Shown piece after piece: positions 1 through 8,172 of a DNA stretch of 64,000 nucleotides. Origin of the DNA: Streptomyces caeruleatus (lineage in GTDB: Bacteria; Actinomycetota; Actinomycetes; Streptomycetales; Streptomycetaceae). The stretch's first letter is position 1. Each line of letters opens with the position of its first letter. The stretch is from the NCBI RefSeq assembly GCF_001514235.1, contig NZ_KQ948931.1, forward strand, positions 249,363 through 313,362. Direction: 5' to 3'. The notes beneath the pieces are model-generated. The model worked only from the letters and a program-made list of their open reading frames with translations. It searched no databases and had not been told where the DNA came from. The translations under genes were made by a program, and so were the position numbers.

Positions 1-447
1 TGGTGCCCGTCGGAGTCACAGTCGCGCCGACGCGGGAGTGGGCCGGGTTGGCACGCGCAAATCCAGCAAGAAGGTCGCCAACATCACGGCGGCGGACGGT
101 GGAGCCCGCGAGCTGTCTGCCAGATCGACGGAGGCCGCTGGGATCCGCGGGCCGCGCCGGCCGACGGGCTGAGTGTTGCAGCAGCTGGAGGGGGAGTGCG
201 GGCCCGACGCGGAGTCCTGCACGCTCCGGACTGTGACGAGGCGCCGCGCGGAGCGCCGGTGCTCAAGGCAGACCGGGTTTTGGACGCTGCCGAGAAGGCA
301 GGCGTACGGCTGTGCACGTTGTGCGGGTTCGGTCCGAACCGATGAGCCCTCATGCAACATAGGCGAGACACCGAACGCTTCACCACCACCTGCGGCATAG
401 CATGAAAGCCCAGCTCACTAGGGGGGGTATGAGGGAGGGCAGCCGTC
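1..447. other. Left edge, no gene recognised
   Basis: I see no recognisable protein family, RNA gene or strong hairpin here. Open frames on both strands are Arg/Pro-rich and look like GC-driven shadows. The last 30 bases hold a purine-rich stretch (GAGGGAGGGCAG) that serves as the ribosome binding site of the Ku gene. Confidence 0.5.
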
Positions 448-1335
448 ATGCCGGGGCCCGTCATCTGGAACGGCCACATCGTGTTCGGATTGATCTCCGT
501 ACCCGTCGGCCTGGTCAAGGCGACCGAGTGCAGCACGACGCCACTGCACCTAGTCCACACCGCCGGCGGCTGCCTCGGACGCATCCGCTATCGCAAGGTG
601 TGCGAGCTCGACGGGCAGGCTCTCGCCGAGCACCAGATAGGCCGCGGCTACGAGACGCCCACCGGCATTGTGCCGCTCACCGACGCCGACCTCGACAACC
701 TGCCGATCGCCACCGCACGCGCCATCCAGTTGGTCGCCGCCATCCCCGCCGCCCGGATCGACCCCCGGGAGATCGGCGCTGGCGGCTACTACCTCGCCGC
801 TGACAGCTCCCCCGCCACCGCCCGGCCCTACACCCTGCTCGTACGGGCCCTCAAGCGACGCTCGCAGGTCGCCATTGTCAAGTACGCGACCCGCGGGGAC
901 CGTGAGCGGCTCGGCATGCTCCGGCCGCTCGGCGACGTCCTGGTCCTCAACGGCCTGCTCTGGCCCGAGGAGGTCCGTGACGTCGAGAGCGGCATCGCGC
1001 CCGCCCCAGCCGACATCAACGAGGCCGAGCTGGCCGCCGCGCTCGAACTCGTCGACACCCTCAGCGCCGACGAGCTGAGCGACATTGACGACCTAACCGA
1101 CCACTACGCCCAAGCCCTCGCCGAACTCGTCGAGGCCAAAGTCCACGTCCGTGAGCTCACCCAGCCCTCCGCACCGCCACAGCGCGAGCAACTCGTCGAC
1201 CTCATGGCTGCACTCCAACAATCCGTCCACGCCGCGCGTGCCCGCCGCGGTGAGCATCTCGACCCCAACGGTGTGGGGCCCGGGACATCGCCATGCCCCC
1301 CCGGGGGACCCCGTGCTCCCTCTTGCCTGGCGTAG
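448..1335 (+). CDS. ku: Ku family DNA end-binding protein (NHEJ), atypical C-terminus
   Basis: This is a 295-aa homodimeric DNA end-binding protein of bacterial non-homologous end joining, which normally recruits the ligase LigD. The N-terminus (PVIWNGHIVFGLISVPVGL) and the downstream VPLTDADLDNLP and GGYYLAADS segments are typical of the bacterial Ku core, roughly residues 1-255. ATG at 448 follows a GAGGGAGGGCAG ribosome site. Bacterial Ku usually ends in a Lys-rich tail. Here the core runs into a short Gly/Pro/Cys tail, so the C-terminus may be truncated or frame-altered. No ligD lies in the window. It faces the PIN gene tail to tail with about 230 bp between. Family assignment is firm; whether it is the main or an accessory Ku is unknown. 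Confidence 0.88.
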   Translation: MPGPVIWNGHIVFGLISVPVGLVKATECSTTPLHLVHTAGGCLGRIRYRKVCELDGQALAEHQIGRGYETPTGIVPLTDADLDNLPIATARAIQLVAAIPAARIDPREIGAGGYYLAADSSPATARPYTLLVRALKRRSQVAIVKYATRGDRERLGMLRPLGDVLVLNGLLWPEEVRDVESGIAPAPADINEAELAAALELVDTLSADELSDIDDLTDHYAQALAELVEAKVHVRELTQPSAPPQREQLVDLMAALQQSVHAARARRGEHLDPNGVGPGTSPCPPGGPRAPSCLA

Positions 1336-1565
1336 GCGACCTCGACGTCGTAGTCCACCGACCCGGACTCGCCAGGCCGAATTGACGCCTCCTGCATCCG
1401 CGTGTACGGCGGACCCCCCGAGGCCAACCAAGGCGCCATCGTCCGCGCCCCACACCCCGCAGCCCACCGGTCGGCCGCGCGGCGCAGCGTCGGCGTACGG
1501 GCGCAGGATCGGCTAGTGAGCAGCGGAACGGCCGTGCCGGGGCGACAACTTCGACCCGGCCAGGC

Positions 1566-2807
1566 TCAGCGCAGCGGAGGAAGAGGGACGTCCAGACGGC
1601 CTTCCGCGATGAGCCTCTCCACAGTGCGGCGGCCAGAGAGCTGGAGGCGTTGAACTTCCATCCACCTGCGCTCGTGGCTGATGAGGTTGGTGTAATCAGC
1701 GAGCTCTGAGGACAGCACGGAGAAGTGTCCCGCGGGCAGCGCACGAGTGCCCTGACTTCGCAGGACAGTGAGCCGGGCGTCAGCGTTCGTCGTGCTCACG
1801 AGGACGCGGGTCTCCCAGATACACCCGACGCCCTGAATTCGGAGGGTGTTTCTCAGGGCAGCGGGCCCGCTCAGGACCCACCGCACGGTAGCCATGCACC
1901 AGACATGATCCCCGATGCGGTAGGCCTTCAGATCGGTTGCTTGATCGAATGCGACGAACGGGGGCACAGCCCAGCCCAGCACCCGCACGGTGTCGGTATC
2001 AAGCAGCGTGCCCTCGCCCTCGACGAAGAAGCCCATAGTGCCCTCGAAGCCCGGCCCTTCTAGGCTCGGCGGCACGAGCATCAGACGAATGGCCTCAGCC
2101 TCGATCGCGCTGAGGCTTTCCGGTGCCTGGAGGATAGAACGTACCGCGGCCTCGTCGGCGTCGTCGGTCTGCTGTGCGAACTTCTCCACGAGGGCGTGCC
2201 AGGTGGTGAGGAGCACGAACCGATCCTCGATGTCGGCGAGGTCCTCGTTCATCGGGTACGGGAAGGCGTCCCCGTCGCCGAAGTCCGTCGTGTTCTTGCT
2301 GACGAAGTAGACCGTCTCGTCAGGGTTCTCCCGCGCGTACTCGACGGCCGTGAGCCAGATCGCGGCGTCCCGCCCGCCGATCTTTGCCGTGTCGCCGCCC
2401 TCGTTGATGGTGACCTGCTTGCATGGCGGCAGGAGGTTCGCCTCCCGGATCAATGCCTGCTTGAGCGCGGCCTCGCTCGTTGGGACGAGATCGACCACGT
2501 CGAGCCACTTCTCACGCCACTCTTCTTGGAAGCGCTGTAGATCCATCTGCGGCAGCGGCACGCGGATCGGCCACGGCGTTCCTTCCGTGAGGCTGCGCAG
2601 GGCCGCTTCCGCCGCCTCGTACTTCCGGCGGTACGGCACTGCCCGATGTGCCGTCAACTCCTCCAGCACCACCCATGGCACGGCCACGCGCTCAATGCCG
2701 GACGCCCTGATGATCTTGACCAGATCCGTGGTGGCGCTGTCGATGCCGGACTTCGTCAGGATGTTCGTGTCCAGGATGATCAAGGCGAGCGGCTCCGTCT
2801 CACGCAT
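1566..2807 (-). CDS. PIN-domain protein with long C-terminal extension
   Basis: This is a 413-aa protein. The N-terminal ~190 residues form a PIN-like nuclease domain: the first acidic residue lies in LIILDTNILTKSG, a conserved Glu in VVLEELTAHR, and later acidic residues in GGRDAAIWLTAVEYAR and VYFVSKNTTDFGD. The last layout resembles PIN proteins of the DUF4935 type, which is family knowledge. The C-terminal ~200 residues have no family I recognise. No antitoxin-like gene is adjacent, so a classical VapBC toxin is unlikely, and the length (VapC is ~130 aa) also argues against it. ATG at 2807 is the first in-frame start. The RNA or DNA substrate is unknown. Confidence 0.75.
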   Translation of the reverse strand: MRETEPLALIILDTNILTKSGIDSATTDLVKIIRASGIERVAVPWVVLEELTAHRAVPYRRKYEAAEAALRSLTEGTPWPIRVPLPQMDLQRFQEEWREKWLDVVDLVPTSEAALKQALIREANLLPPCKQVTINEGGDTAKIGGRDAAIWLTAVEYARENPDETVYFVSKNTTDFGDGDAFPYPMNEDLADIEDRFVLLTTWHALVEKFAQQTDDADEAAVRSILQAPESLSAIEAEAIRLMLVPPSLEGPGFEGTMGFFVEGEGTLLDTDTVRVLGWAVPPFVAFDQATDLKAYRIGDHVWCMATVRWVLSGPAALRNTLRIQGVGCIWETRVLVSTTNADARLTVLRSQGTRALPAGHFSVLSSELADYTNLISHERRWMEVQRLQLSGRRTVERLIAEGRLDVPLPPLR

Positions 2808-3007
2808 GGCTGGGTGGTGTGGTCAGGGTTTCAGGCTCTGTGATCGCCAGCCCCCGGTTTCGGATACCGGCCGCGTTGTCATTCACGCCCCGCGCGTTCA
2901 GCGATGCCCGACATAGTCGTCCTTGACCACTTCGAACTGGAGAAGCGGAAAGATGTCGACGTCGTCGTCAGCGCCGTATCCCATCTCGCAGCTTCCCTGA
3001 CAGGGAG

Positions 3008-3044
3008 GGCCGCCTGGGAGCACCTCGGGCACTCCCAGGCGGCC
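3008..3044 (-). terminator. Hairpin after small gene copy A
   Basis: GGCCGCCTGGGAG (3008-3020) pairs with CTCCCAGGCGGCC (3032-3044) across an 11-nt loop, right behind the stop of the small minus-strand gene. A near-identical hairpin follows copy B. Confidence 0.65.
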
Positions 3045-3048
3045 CGGT

Positions 3049-3276
3049 TCAGCGGCGCTCGATCCAGTAGACCGCCCCCGCGAACACGCCGGTCAGGGAC
3101 GCCTTCACCGCTAGGCGCACGAGTTCGTCGCTCGCGGTGTCCAGCAGTCGACGCGCCCGGATCTGGGCCGGGCTAAGCCGCTTGGTCTGCGGCTTCTCGC
3201 CGAGCGGGGGACCGTCCAGGTGCTGGTCAGAGTTGCTTTGACAGTGGGAGCCCGTAGGCTCGTTCTCGGTAGGAAT
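3049..3276 (-). CDS. Small duplicated protein, copy A (possible ATT start)
   Basis: This is a 75-aa reading frame of unknown function. Its best conserved core reads GEKPQTKRLSPAQIRARRLL followed by DTASDELVRL, then a hydrophobic C-terminal segment ending WIERR. It is a diverged duplicate of the frame at 4337-4564, which has exactly the same length. The only Shine-Dalgarno in the expected place (GAAGGAGA, 3282-3289) points to ATT at 3274-3276, with ACG directly before it. No ATG, GTG or TTG is suitably placed. A longer protein starting upstream is the alternative, but copy A is shifted by one base there relative to copy B. A 13-bp hairpin follows the stop. Confidence 0.45.
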   Translation of the reverse strand: MPTENEPTGSHCQSNSDQHLDGPPLGEKPQTKRLSPAQIRARRLLDTASDELVRLAVKASLTGVFAGAVYWIERR

Positions 3277-3599
3277 CGTTGTCTCCTTCAGGTTGGCGGT
3301 TCTTGCTGTCGAAGTCGGTGGCCTCCTGTTGCGAGCAGGGGGCCGCCGCCGTTGTGGCGGTGGCACCAAAAGGCCGCCGGGAACCATTGTGTGGGGCGCG
3401 ACCGACAACGCCGGATAGCTCGGCACCCCGACACGCCCGATGGTGAAGCCGGTCACATAGAGCCGTTCGTGCATGCCGCATCCTGCGCCATTGGCACGCT
3501 GAACTGCGCAAACGCGATTCAGGGCGGCGGTCTATCGGTCTCCGCCGACGCAATGGATGGCGCGGTACCTGGAGCCCATGAACCACGCCGCTGCTTCGC

Positions 3600-4060
3600 C
3601 GCTGATCTCGGACAGGTCTGGTGACCTGCACATTCGCGGCTACGCGCCGCCGTTCTCCTCGTTGTCCTCCCGCAGGTGCTTCTTACTCGCCGAACTTGCC
3701 GCCGGCGTGCAGCATGGTCGCCGTGCGCCCGCTCACCAGATGTCCGTCGTCCTTGTGGTTGCTGACTTGGGGTAAGTCGCCTTCTTGGTCTGGCCCTCGA
3801 AGTCAGCGGTGGTCGCCCCGTCTCCTCGCGGAAGGTGAGGTTGTCGCGTACGTAGTCGAAGGTGACGAAGACGTACGCGACGTCGAAGTCCTTGTAGTCC
3901 ACCGGCGTGTTCCTGCCCGCCCGATGCCGATGTGCGCGTCCGATCACTGAGACGTCAATCTGTACACATCCCGGTGAGCACGTCCCCGGCCTTGCACTCG
4001 GCGGCGTCCGATGCTGTTGTCTCCGCTTCCGGTAGATGTTCCCGATCATCACGATTCACG
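3600..4060 (-). pseudogene. Remnants of small secreted or hypothetical gene(s)
   Basis: Minus-strand fragments in shifting frames carry protein-like segments, for example KDFDVAYVFVTFDYVRDNL around 3830-3910 and SNHKDDGHLVSGRTATMLHA followed by GGKFGE near 3700-3780. No single frame joins them. They resemble pieces of a short protein interrupted by small indels. I cannot name the family. Confidence 0.3.
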
Positions 4061-4087
4061 TCTCGCACTTGGTGCCTGCGCGACATG

Positions 4088-4215
4088 CCTGTTCTCGTCC
4101 TGGCGGTCGACGTACGGGATGGTCGATCAGCTTGCCGAACTCGGCGAGGCCCATGTCTGCCGGCTTGTGTTCACGAAGTCGTTCGCCTCGTAGTCGCCCT
4201 GACGTCGAGGATCTC
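4088..4215 (-). pseudogene. Gene remnant, duplicated at 5217-5345
   Basis: Read on the minus strand, this segment encodes in broken frames ..EIL then GDYEANDFVNTSRQ and IPYVDRQDEN. The segment at 5217-5345 encodes EILFLKGDYEENVFAKSS and IPDVDCQDED. The nucleotide match and shared residues show a diverged duplicate. A missing base after EILDV breaks the frame here. The parent family is unknown. Confidence 0.4.
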
Positions 4216-4298
4216 GATGAAGTACCCGGGGTCCGTCGGGACTACCTCGATCTCCGGCAGAACGCGGTCTGACCAGGCGGCCGTGTCGGTACACGGTG

Positions 4299-4330
4299 GC
4301 CGCCTGGGAGCACCACTACTCCCAGGCGGC
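4299..4330 (-). terminator. Hairpin after small gene copy B, with alternative pairing
   Basis: GCCGCCTGGGAG (4299-4310) pairs with CTCCCAGGCGGC (4319-4330). An upstream CCAGGCGGCC (4273-4282) can pair instead with GGCCGCCTGG (4298-4307), so three arms compete. It follows the stop of the minus-strand frame at 4337. Confidence 0.6.
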
Positions 4331-4336
4331 ATGAGC

Positions 4337-4564
4337 TCAGCGGCGCTCGATCCAGTGGACCGCCCACACGTACGCACCGGTCGCGGACGCCTGCATGACC
4401 AGGCGCACGAGTTCGTCGCTCGCGGTGTCCAGCAGTCGACGCGCCCGGATCTGGGCCGGGCTAAGCCGCTTGGTCTGCGGCTTCTCGCCGAGCGGGGGAC
4501 CCTCAAGGTGCTGGTCAGGGCTGTTTTGACGGTGGGAGCCCTCAGGCTCTTTCGCGGTGGGAAT
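4337..4564 (-). CDS. Small duplicated protein, copy B (possible ATT start)
   Basis: This is a 75-aa reading frame of unknown function, the partner of 3049-3276, with the same length and a common core (SPAQIRARRLLDTASDELVR). Most differences are at the start and in the hydrophobic C-terminal part. A strong AGGAGG (minus strand, about 4570-4575) stands 5 bases before ATT (4562-4564). The same ACG-ATT-CC stretch is kept in copy A. In this copy the frame stays open upstream to about 4753, so a longer protein is possible. Confidence 0.45.
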   Translation of the reverse strand: MPTAKEPEGSHRQNSPDQHLEGPPLGEKPQTKRLSPAQIRARRLLDTASDELVRLVMQASATGAYVWAVHWIERR

Positions 4565-4808
4565 CGTGACCTCCTGAGGTCGTCGGTTCTTGCTGTCGAA
4601 GTCGGTGGCCTTCTGTTGCGAGCAGGGAGCCAGCGCCGTGTTGGCGGTGGCTCCAAAAGGCCGCCATGAACAATTCTGTGGTGCGTCACTGACACGAAGC
4701 GGGTCAGCTGGGGCAGTGCGTCGTGTCTGGCATGTCGTTTCTACGGCACGCACCTGACAAACGAGAGGCCCAACTCCGCTTCATGTCGGCGAGTTGCGCC
4801 CACGCGTC

Positions 4809-4822
4809 GTTTCACGTGAAAC
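4809..4822. other. parS-type site (perfect)
   Basis: GTTTCACGTGAAAC is a perfect 14-bp palindrome identical to the Streptomyces ParB-binding parS consensus. Such sites cluster around oriC. Confidence 0.88.
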
Positions 4823-5216
4823 CTACTCAACGTCAATTGCAATACGCAGAGGACCAGTTCGGTCGCCCGGCTCACTGATAGTGGCACGCCCATGGCCCCA
4901 GTCGAATCTGGCTGTCCACAGGCGCCTGGGTACAACGGCCTTGCCTCTGGGGATACTTGACCTTCGGCTGTGGGCAACCCGAGGGACGGGCCTGTGGATA
5001 GCGGGTCGCGCCGCACGAAATAGTGGCTCTGAACAGCAGGTTTGTCTGTCCCCAGCCTGTGAGGAAGAAAAAGTCCGCAGTCGGCTCAAGATTGCTTCTT
5101 CAAGTGCACGGCGAGCGCCACCATCGAAGGTTTGCGTAAGCTGCGAAGTTGCATTGCATCTCTTACATGTGGATGGAGTGCCTACCGCGAGTCGCAGGTC
5201 GGTGCGCGCGGTGTCC

Positions 5217-5500
5217 GTCTTCGTCCTGGCAGTCGACGTCCGGGATTCTTGCTCCGGTTGCCGAAGCGGGCGTCTCCTGTGCCCGTCAGCTCGACTTCGC
5301 GAAGACGTTCTCCTCGTAGTCGCCCTTGAGGAACAGGATCTCGACGATGGACTCGACGCCGTTTGTGACGGCGTCGATCGCAGGGGAGGCGCCGCTGGCC
5401 CTCGGCCATGAAGCGCTTTGCGTCCGCGCCGCCGATTTGATGTGTCTCTGCGAAGGCCACCGGTGCCCCGCCGAGTGCCGCGCTGGCGAGCTTCAGCCAG
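5217..5500 (-). pseudogene. Remnant of small gene, second copy
   Basis: Minus-strand fragments read ASAALGGAPVAFAETHQIGG, which looks like the end of a secretion signal, then a frame change, then NGVESIVEILFLKGDYEENV. The latter matches the broken copy at 4088-4215. No single frame covers both parts, so I call it a pseudogene of a small, probably exported protein. Confidence 0.35.
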
Positions 5501-5871
5501 AGTCAGCGGCGGGGATGCCCCCACCCACAGCCGAAACGACCTGCCAAGCGAACCGGCAAACCGTCACGTAGGGGGAGAGCTGCTTCGAGGCACTGAGGCA
5601 GGCGCTGTACGCAGGGCCGCGAGGCGCCCGCGCCCGGGCGCGGGTTCTGCACTGGTGCCACCGCATTGCCGGCTGCGCGGCGAGTTGGGGTGGGAGCCGA
5701 TCCGTGTCGGTTGTGTGCGTCACCAGCCGTTCCATGGTCACGGAGACGCATGGGGTGGAATGCTTGCCCGGCATCGGCAGGCCGTCCCCCGCTTCCGTAG
5801 TCCTCGTGCGGGATTCAGGCCCGCCCGTGGCGACGGGAGGCTTAATTGCGTCTGGAACAGGGGGTGGTGTG

Positions 5872-7782
5872 ATGCGGCAAGGTCAACTCCTCGGTGGGCG
5901 CTACCGGTTGGTGCGGCTGGTCGGTGAGGGTGGGATGGGGCAGGTGTGGGAGGCCCAGGACGAGACCTTGGGCAGACCTGTCGCGGCCAAGGTGATCTCC
6001 CCGCTCGCCGGAGGCGGAAGCCGAGGCAACCAGGCACGCGCCAGGTTCCTTCGGGAGGCACAGCTCACCGCGCGCCTGCAGCACCCGAACATCGTGACCA
6101 TCCACGACCTCGGCGAAACCGAAGCCGACTCTGAGATCGGGGCTGGCGCCGGCCCTGGCAAGGTGCCGTATCTGGTGATGGAGCTGCTCCGCGGCGAGGG
6201 CTTGAACGTGACCCTGCGCCGGGGCCCGGTCGTCCTGTCGGACGCCGCCCGATGGGGCGCGCAGATGTGCGACGCGCTGGCAGCCGCGCACGAGGCCGGA
6301 ATTCTGCACCGGGACCTCAAGCCGTCGAATATCCTGCTCACGCAGTCCGGCACTGTGAAGATCCTCGACTTCGGTGTCGCCCGGGCGGTCGACACTGGGG
6401 CGACCGCCGACCGGCTCACCCAGACCGGCTTCCTCGTGGGCACCCCCGCGTACATGGCCCCGGAACAGGCACGGGGCTTCCCCGAACCACGCAGTGACCT
6501 GTACGCGCTCGGCTGCCTCCTCTTCGAGATGATCACGGGGCAGCTGCCGTTCCAGGCCCCCGACGCCGTGGGCCAGATCTCGGCGCACCTCGTCCAGGAG
6601 CCGCCGGCTCCGAGTTCCGTGTCCGGCCATATCCCACCCGCCTGGGACCAGCTAGTACTGACCCTGCTGCACAAGGAGCCCGATCGACGGCACCGGGACG
6701 CAGGGCATCTAGCCGGTGCCCTGCGGCAGCTCGACCGTCCGTCCGAGTCGACGGTGCCTCCCACCAAGGTGGACACAGGTCCGTTCCGACAGGCGGACTT
6801 CGCCCCGGACGCACCGGGCCCCGGGCCCGGCGAGTACTGCGTTGCCACCACGGGCGGCGAAGAGACCTTGGCAGCGAGCAGTAGCGACGTCCGGCTATGG
6901 GATCCGGCGACCGGGCGACCGGTCGGGCCGTCGCTGACCGGGCACACCGCCGCTGTCTGGGACCTGAAGTTCTCCTTCGACGGCAGCCTTCTGGTCACTG
7001 GCAGCGGCGACAGCTCGGTCCGGCTGTGGGACACAGCCACCGGCAAGCCGCTCCTCCCGCCCCTCACCGGCCACGTAAATGCCGTGGTGGGCGTGGCGGT
7101 CTCACCGGACGGCCGCCTACTCGCCTCCTGCGGCCGGGACAGCGCGGTGCGGCTGTGGGACACGACTACCGGCCGTCCCGTCGGCAAACCGCTCACTGGC
7201 CACACCAACACCGTGGTCAGGGCAGCATTTTCCCCTGACGGCCGTGTGCTGGCCACCACCTCCAGGGACGGAACAGTGCGGCTGTGGGACCCGGTCCAGG
7301 GCAAGCGAGTCGGCAGACCCCTGACCGGTCACACCGCAGACTCGGAAGGCGTGGCCTTCTCTCCCGACAGTCGCCTGTTGGCCACGACTGGCCGGGACTG
7401 GACGGTGCGATTGTGGGACACGGTCACCAGGAAGCCCGTCGGCATGCCCTTAACCGGCCACACTGACACTGTCTGGGCGGTGGCGTTCTCCCCGGACGGC
7501 CGCCTGCTGGCCACCAGCGGCAAGGACGGCACGGTGCGGCTCTGGGATCCCGCCACCGGCCGGCTCCTCGACCAGCCTCTGACCGCTCCCACCGGCGGGT
7601 CGGTGACCATCGTGAACTGCTCCGACAGCCGTCTTCTGGCCGCCCGCACCGACCGGCATGGGACGACGCAACTGTCGGATCTTGTCTCCGGGCAGCTCTT
7701 CGGTGAACCGCTGGCCACCGGCATCGGCATCCCGGTTTGGGTGGCCTGCACCCCACGGGCGGCTCTGCCGAATCCGGGTTGA
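5872..7782 (+). CDS. Soluble Ser/Thr protein kinase with WD40 repeats
   Basis: This is a 636-aa Hanks-type kinase. The start is ATG at 5872, just before RQGQLLGGRYRLVRLVGEGG, with a G-rich ribosome site. The kinase domain spans about 10-275: glycine loop VGEGGMGQV, ATP lysine in VAAK (residue 40), catalytic HRDLKPSN, and DFG in KILDFGVARA. A linker leads to five clear WD40 blades (pattern LTGHT..V....FSPDGRLLAT.....VRLWD) and one or two degenerate blades at the end. There is no membrane segment, so it should be cytoplasmic, unlike PknB. A TTA codon at 7450-7452 suggests bldA-dependent translation. The blades probably bind a partner or substrate, but which one is unknown. Confidence 0.93.
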   Translation: MRQGQLLGGRYRLVRLVGEGGMGQVWEAQDETLGRPVAAKVISPLAGGGSRGNQARARFLREAQLTARLQHPNIVTIHDLGETEADSEIGAGAGPGKVPYLVMELLRGEGLNVTLRRGPVVLSDAARWGAQMCDALAAAHEAGILHRDLKPSNILLTQSGTVKILDFGVARAVDTGATADRLTQTGFLVGTPAYMAPEQARGFPEPRSDLYALGCLLFEMITGQLPFQAPDAVGQISAHLVQEPPAPSSVSGHIPPAWDQLVLTLLHKEPDRRHRDAGHLAGALRQLDRPSESTVPPTKVDTGPFRQADFAPDAPGPGPGEYCVATTGGEETLAASSSDVRLWDPATGRPVGPSLTGHTAAVWDLKFSFDGSLLVTGSGDSSVRLWDTATGKPLLPPLTGHVNAVVGVAVSPDGRLLASCGRDSAVRLWDTTTGRPVGKPLTGHTNTVVRAAFSPDGRVLATTSRDGTVRLWDPVQGKRVGRPLTGHTADSEGVAFSPDSRLLATTGRDWTVRLWDTVTRKPVGMPLTGHTDTVWAVAFSPDGRLLATSGKDGTVRLWDPATGRLLDQPLTAPTGGSVTIVNCSDSRLLAARTDRHGTTQLSDLVSGQLFGEPLATGIGIPVWVACTPRAALPNPG

Positions 7783-8172
7783 GGTCATGGCGCGCCCGCC
7801 TTGGGATAGCAATCGCTGAACACCGAGACGGGTCCGGAGCCGCGATCGACTACCAGATCCAACGGCCACCGTAGATTCGGGCCACCGGGTGTTCCCCAGG
7901 CGGGGTGATCTCCTCATGACCGTCGCTGTGCTTACGTCAATGTCAGCGGATCAGAGCGCAGTCGTGTTGGGATCACGACGCGGAGTGCGGCGTCGGTCGG
8001 CGTACGTTGAGGTGCACACGAAGGTCACCAAGTGCGCTGACAGTGCGGCCCCCGCCCTGGCCATGGTGTTCAAGCCGGTCGAATCCCCAGGCCCGGTGGC
8101 GGGCCGTGAAGGCTCCCCACCTCGCCGCCCTCGTTCGTGCCGGAAAAACCGGTTCGAACGAGGGCAGCTCAT
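7783..8172. other. Convergent intergenic region
   Basis: I see no gene between the two converging kinase genes, only one strong bipartite hairpin near its right end. Confidence 0.6.
8127..8165. terminator. Bidirectional terminator between two kinase genes
   Basis: The outer arms GCCCTCGTTCG (8127-8137) and CGAACGAGGGC (8155-8165) enclose inner CCGG/CCGG arms (8140-8143, 8149-8152) with an AAAAA loop. It lies directly after the stop of the minus-strand kinase. Confidence 0.8.

Larger units (their letters stand above)
2808..5871. other. Decaying repeat-rich region between PIN and kinase genes
   Basis: This 3-kb stretch has no long conserved gene and looks less GC-biased than its surroundings. 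It contains two ~350-bp diverged duplicates (3049-3405 and 4337-4693), each ending in a near-identical hairpin. It also holds a second duplicated segment (4088-4215 and 5217-5345) and remnants of small minus-strand genes whose frames are broken. A perfect parS-type palindrome sits at 4809-4822. I infer gene decay after local duplication. Confidence 0.6.
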
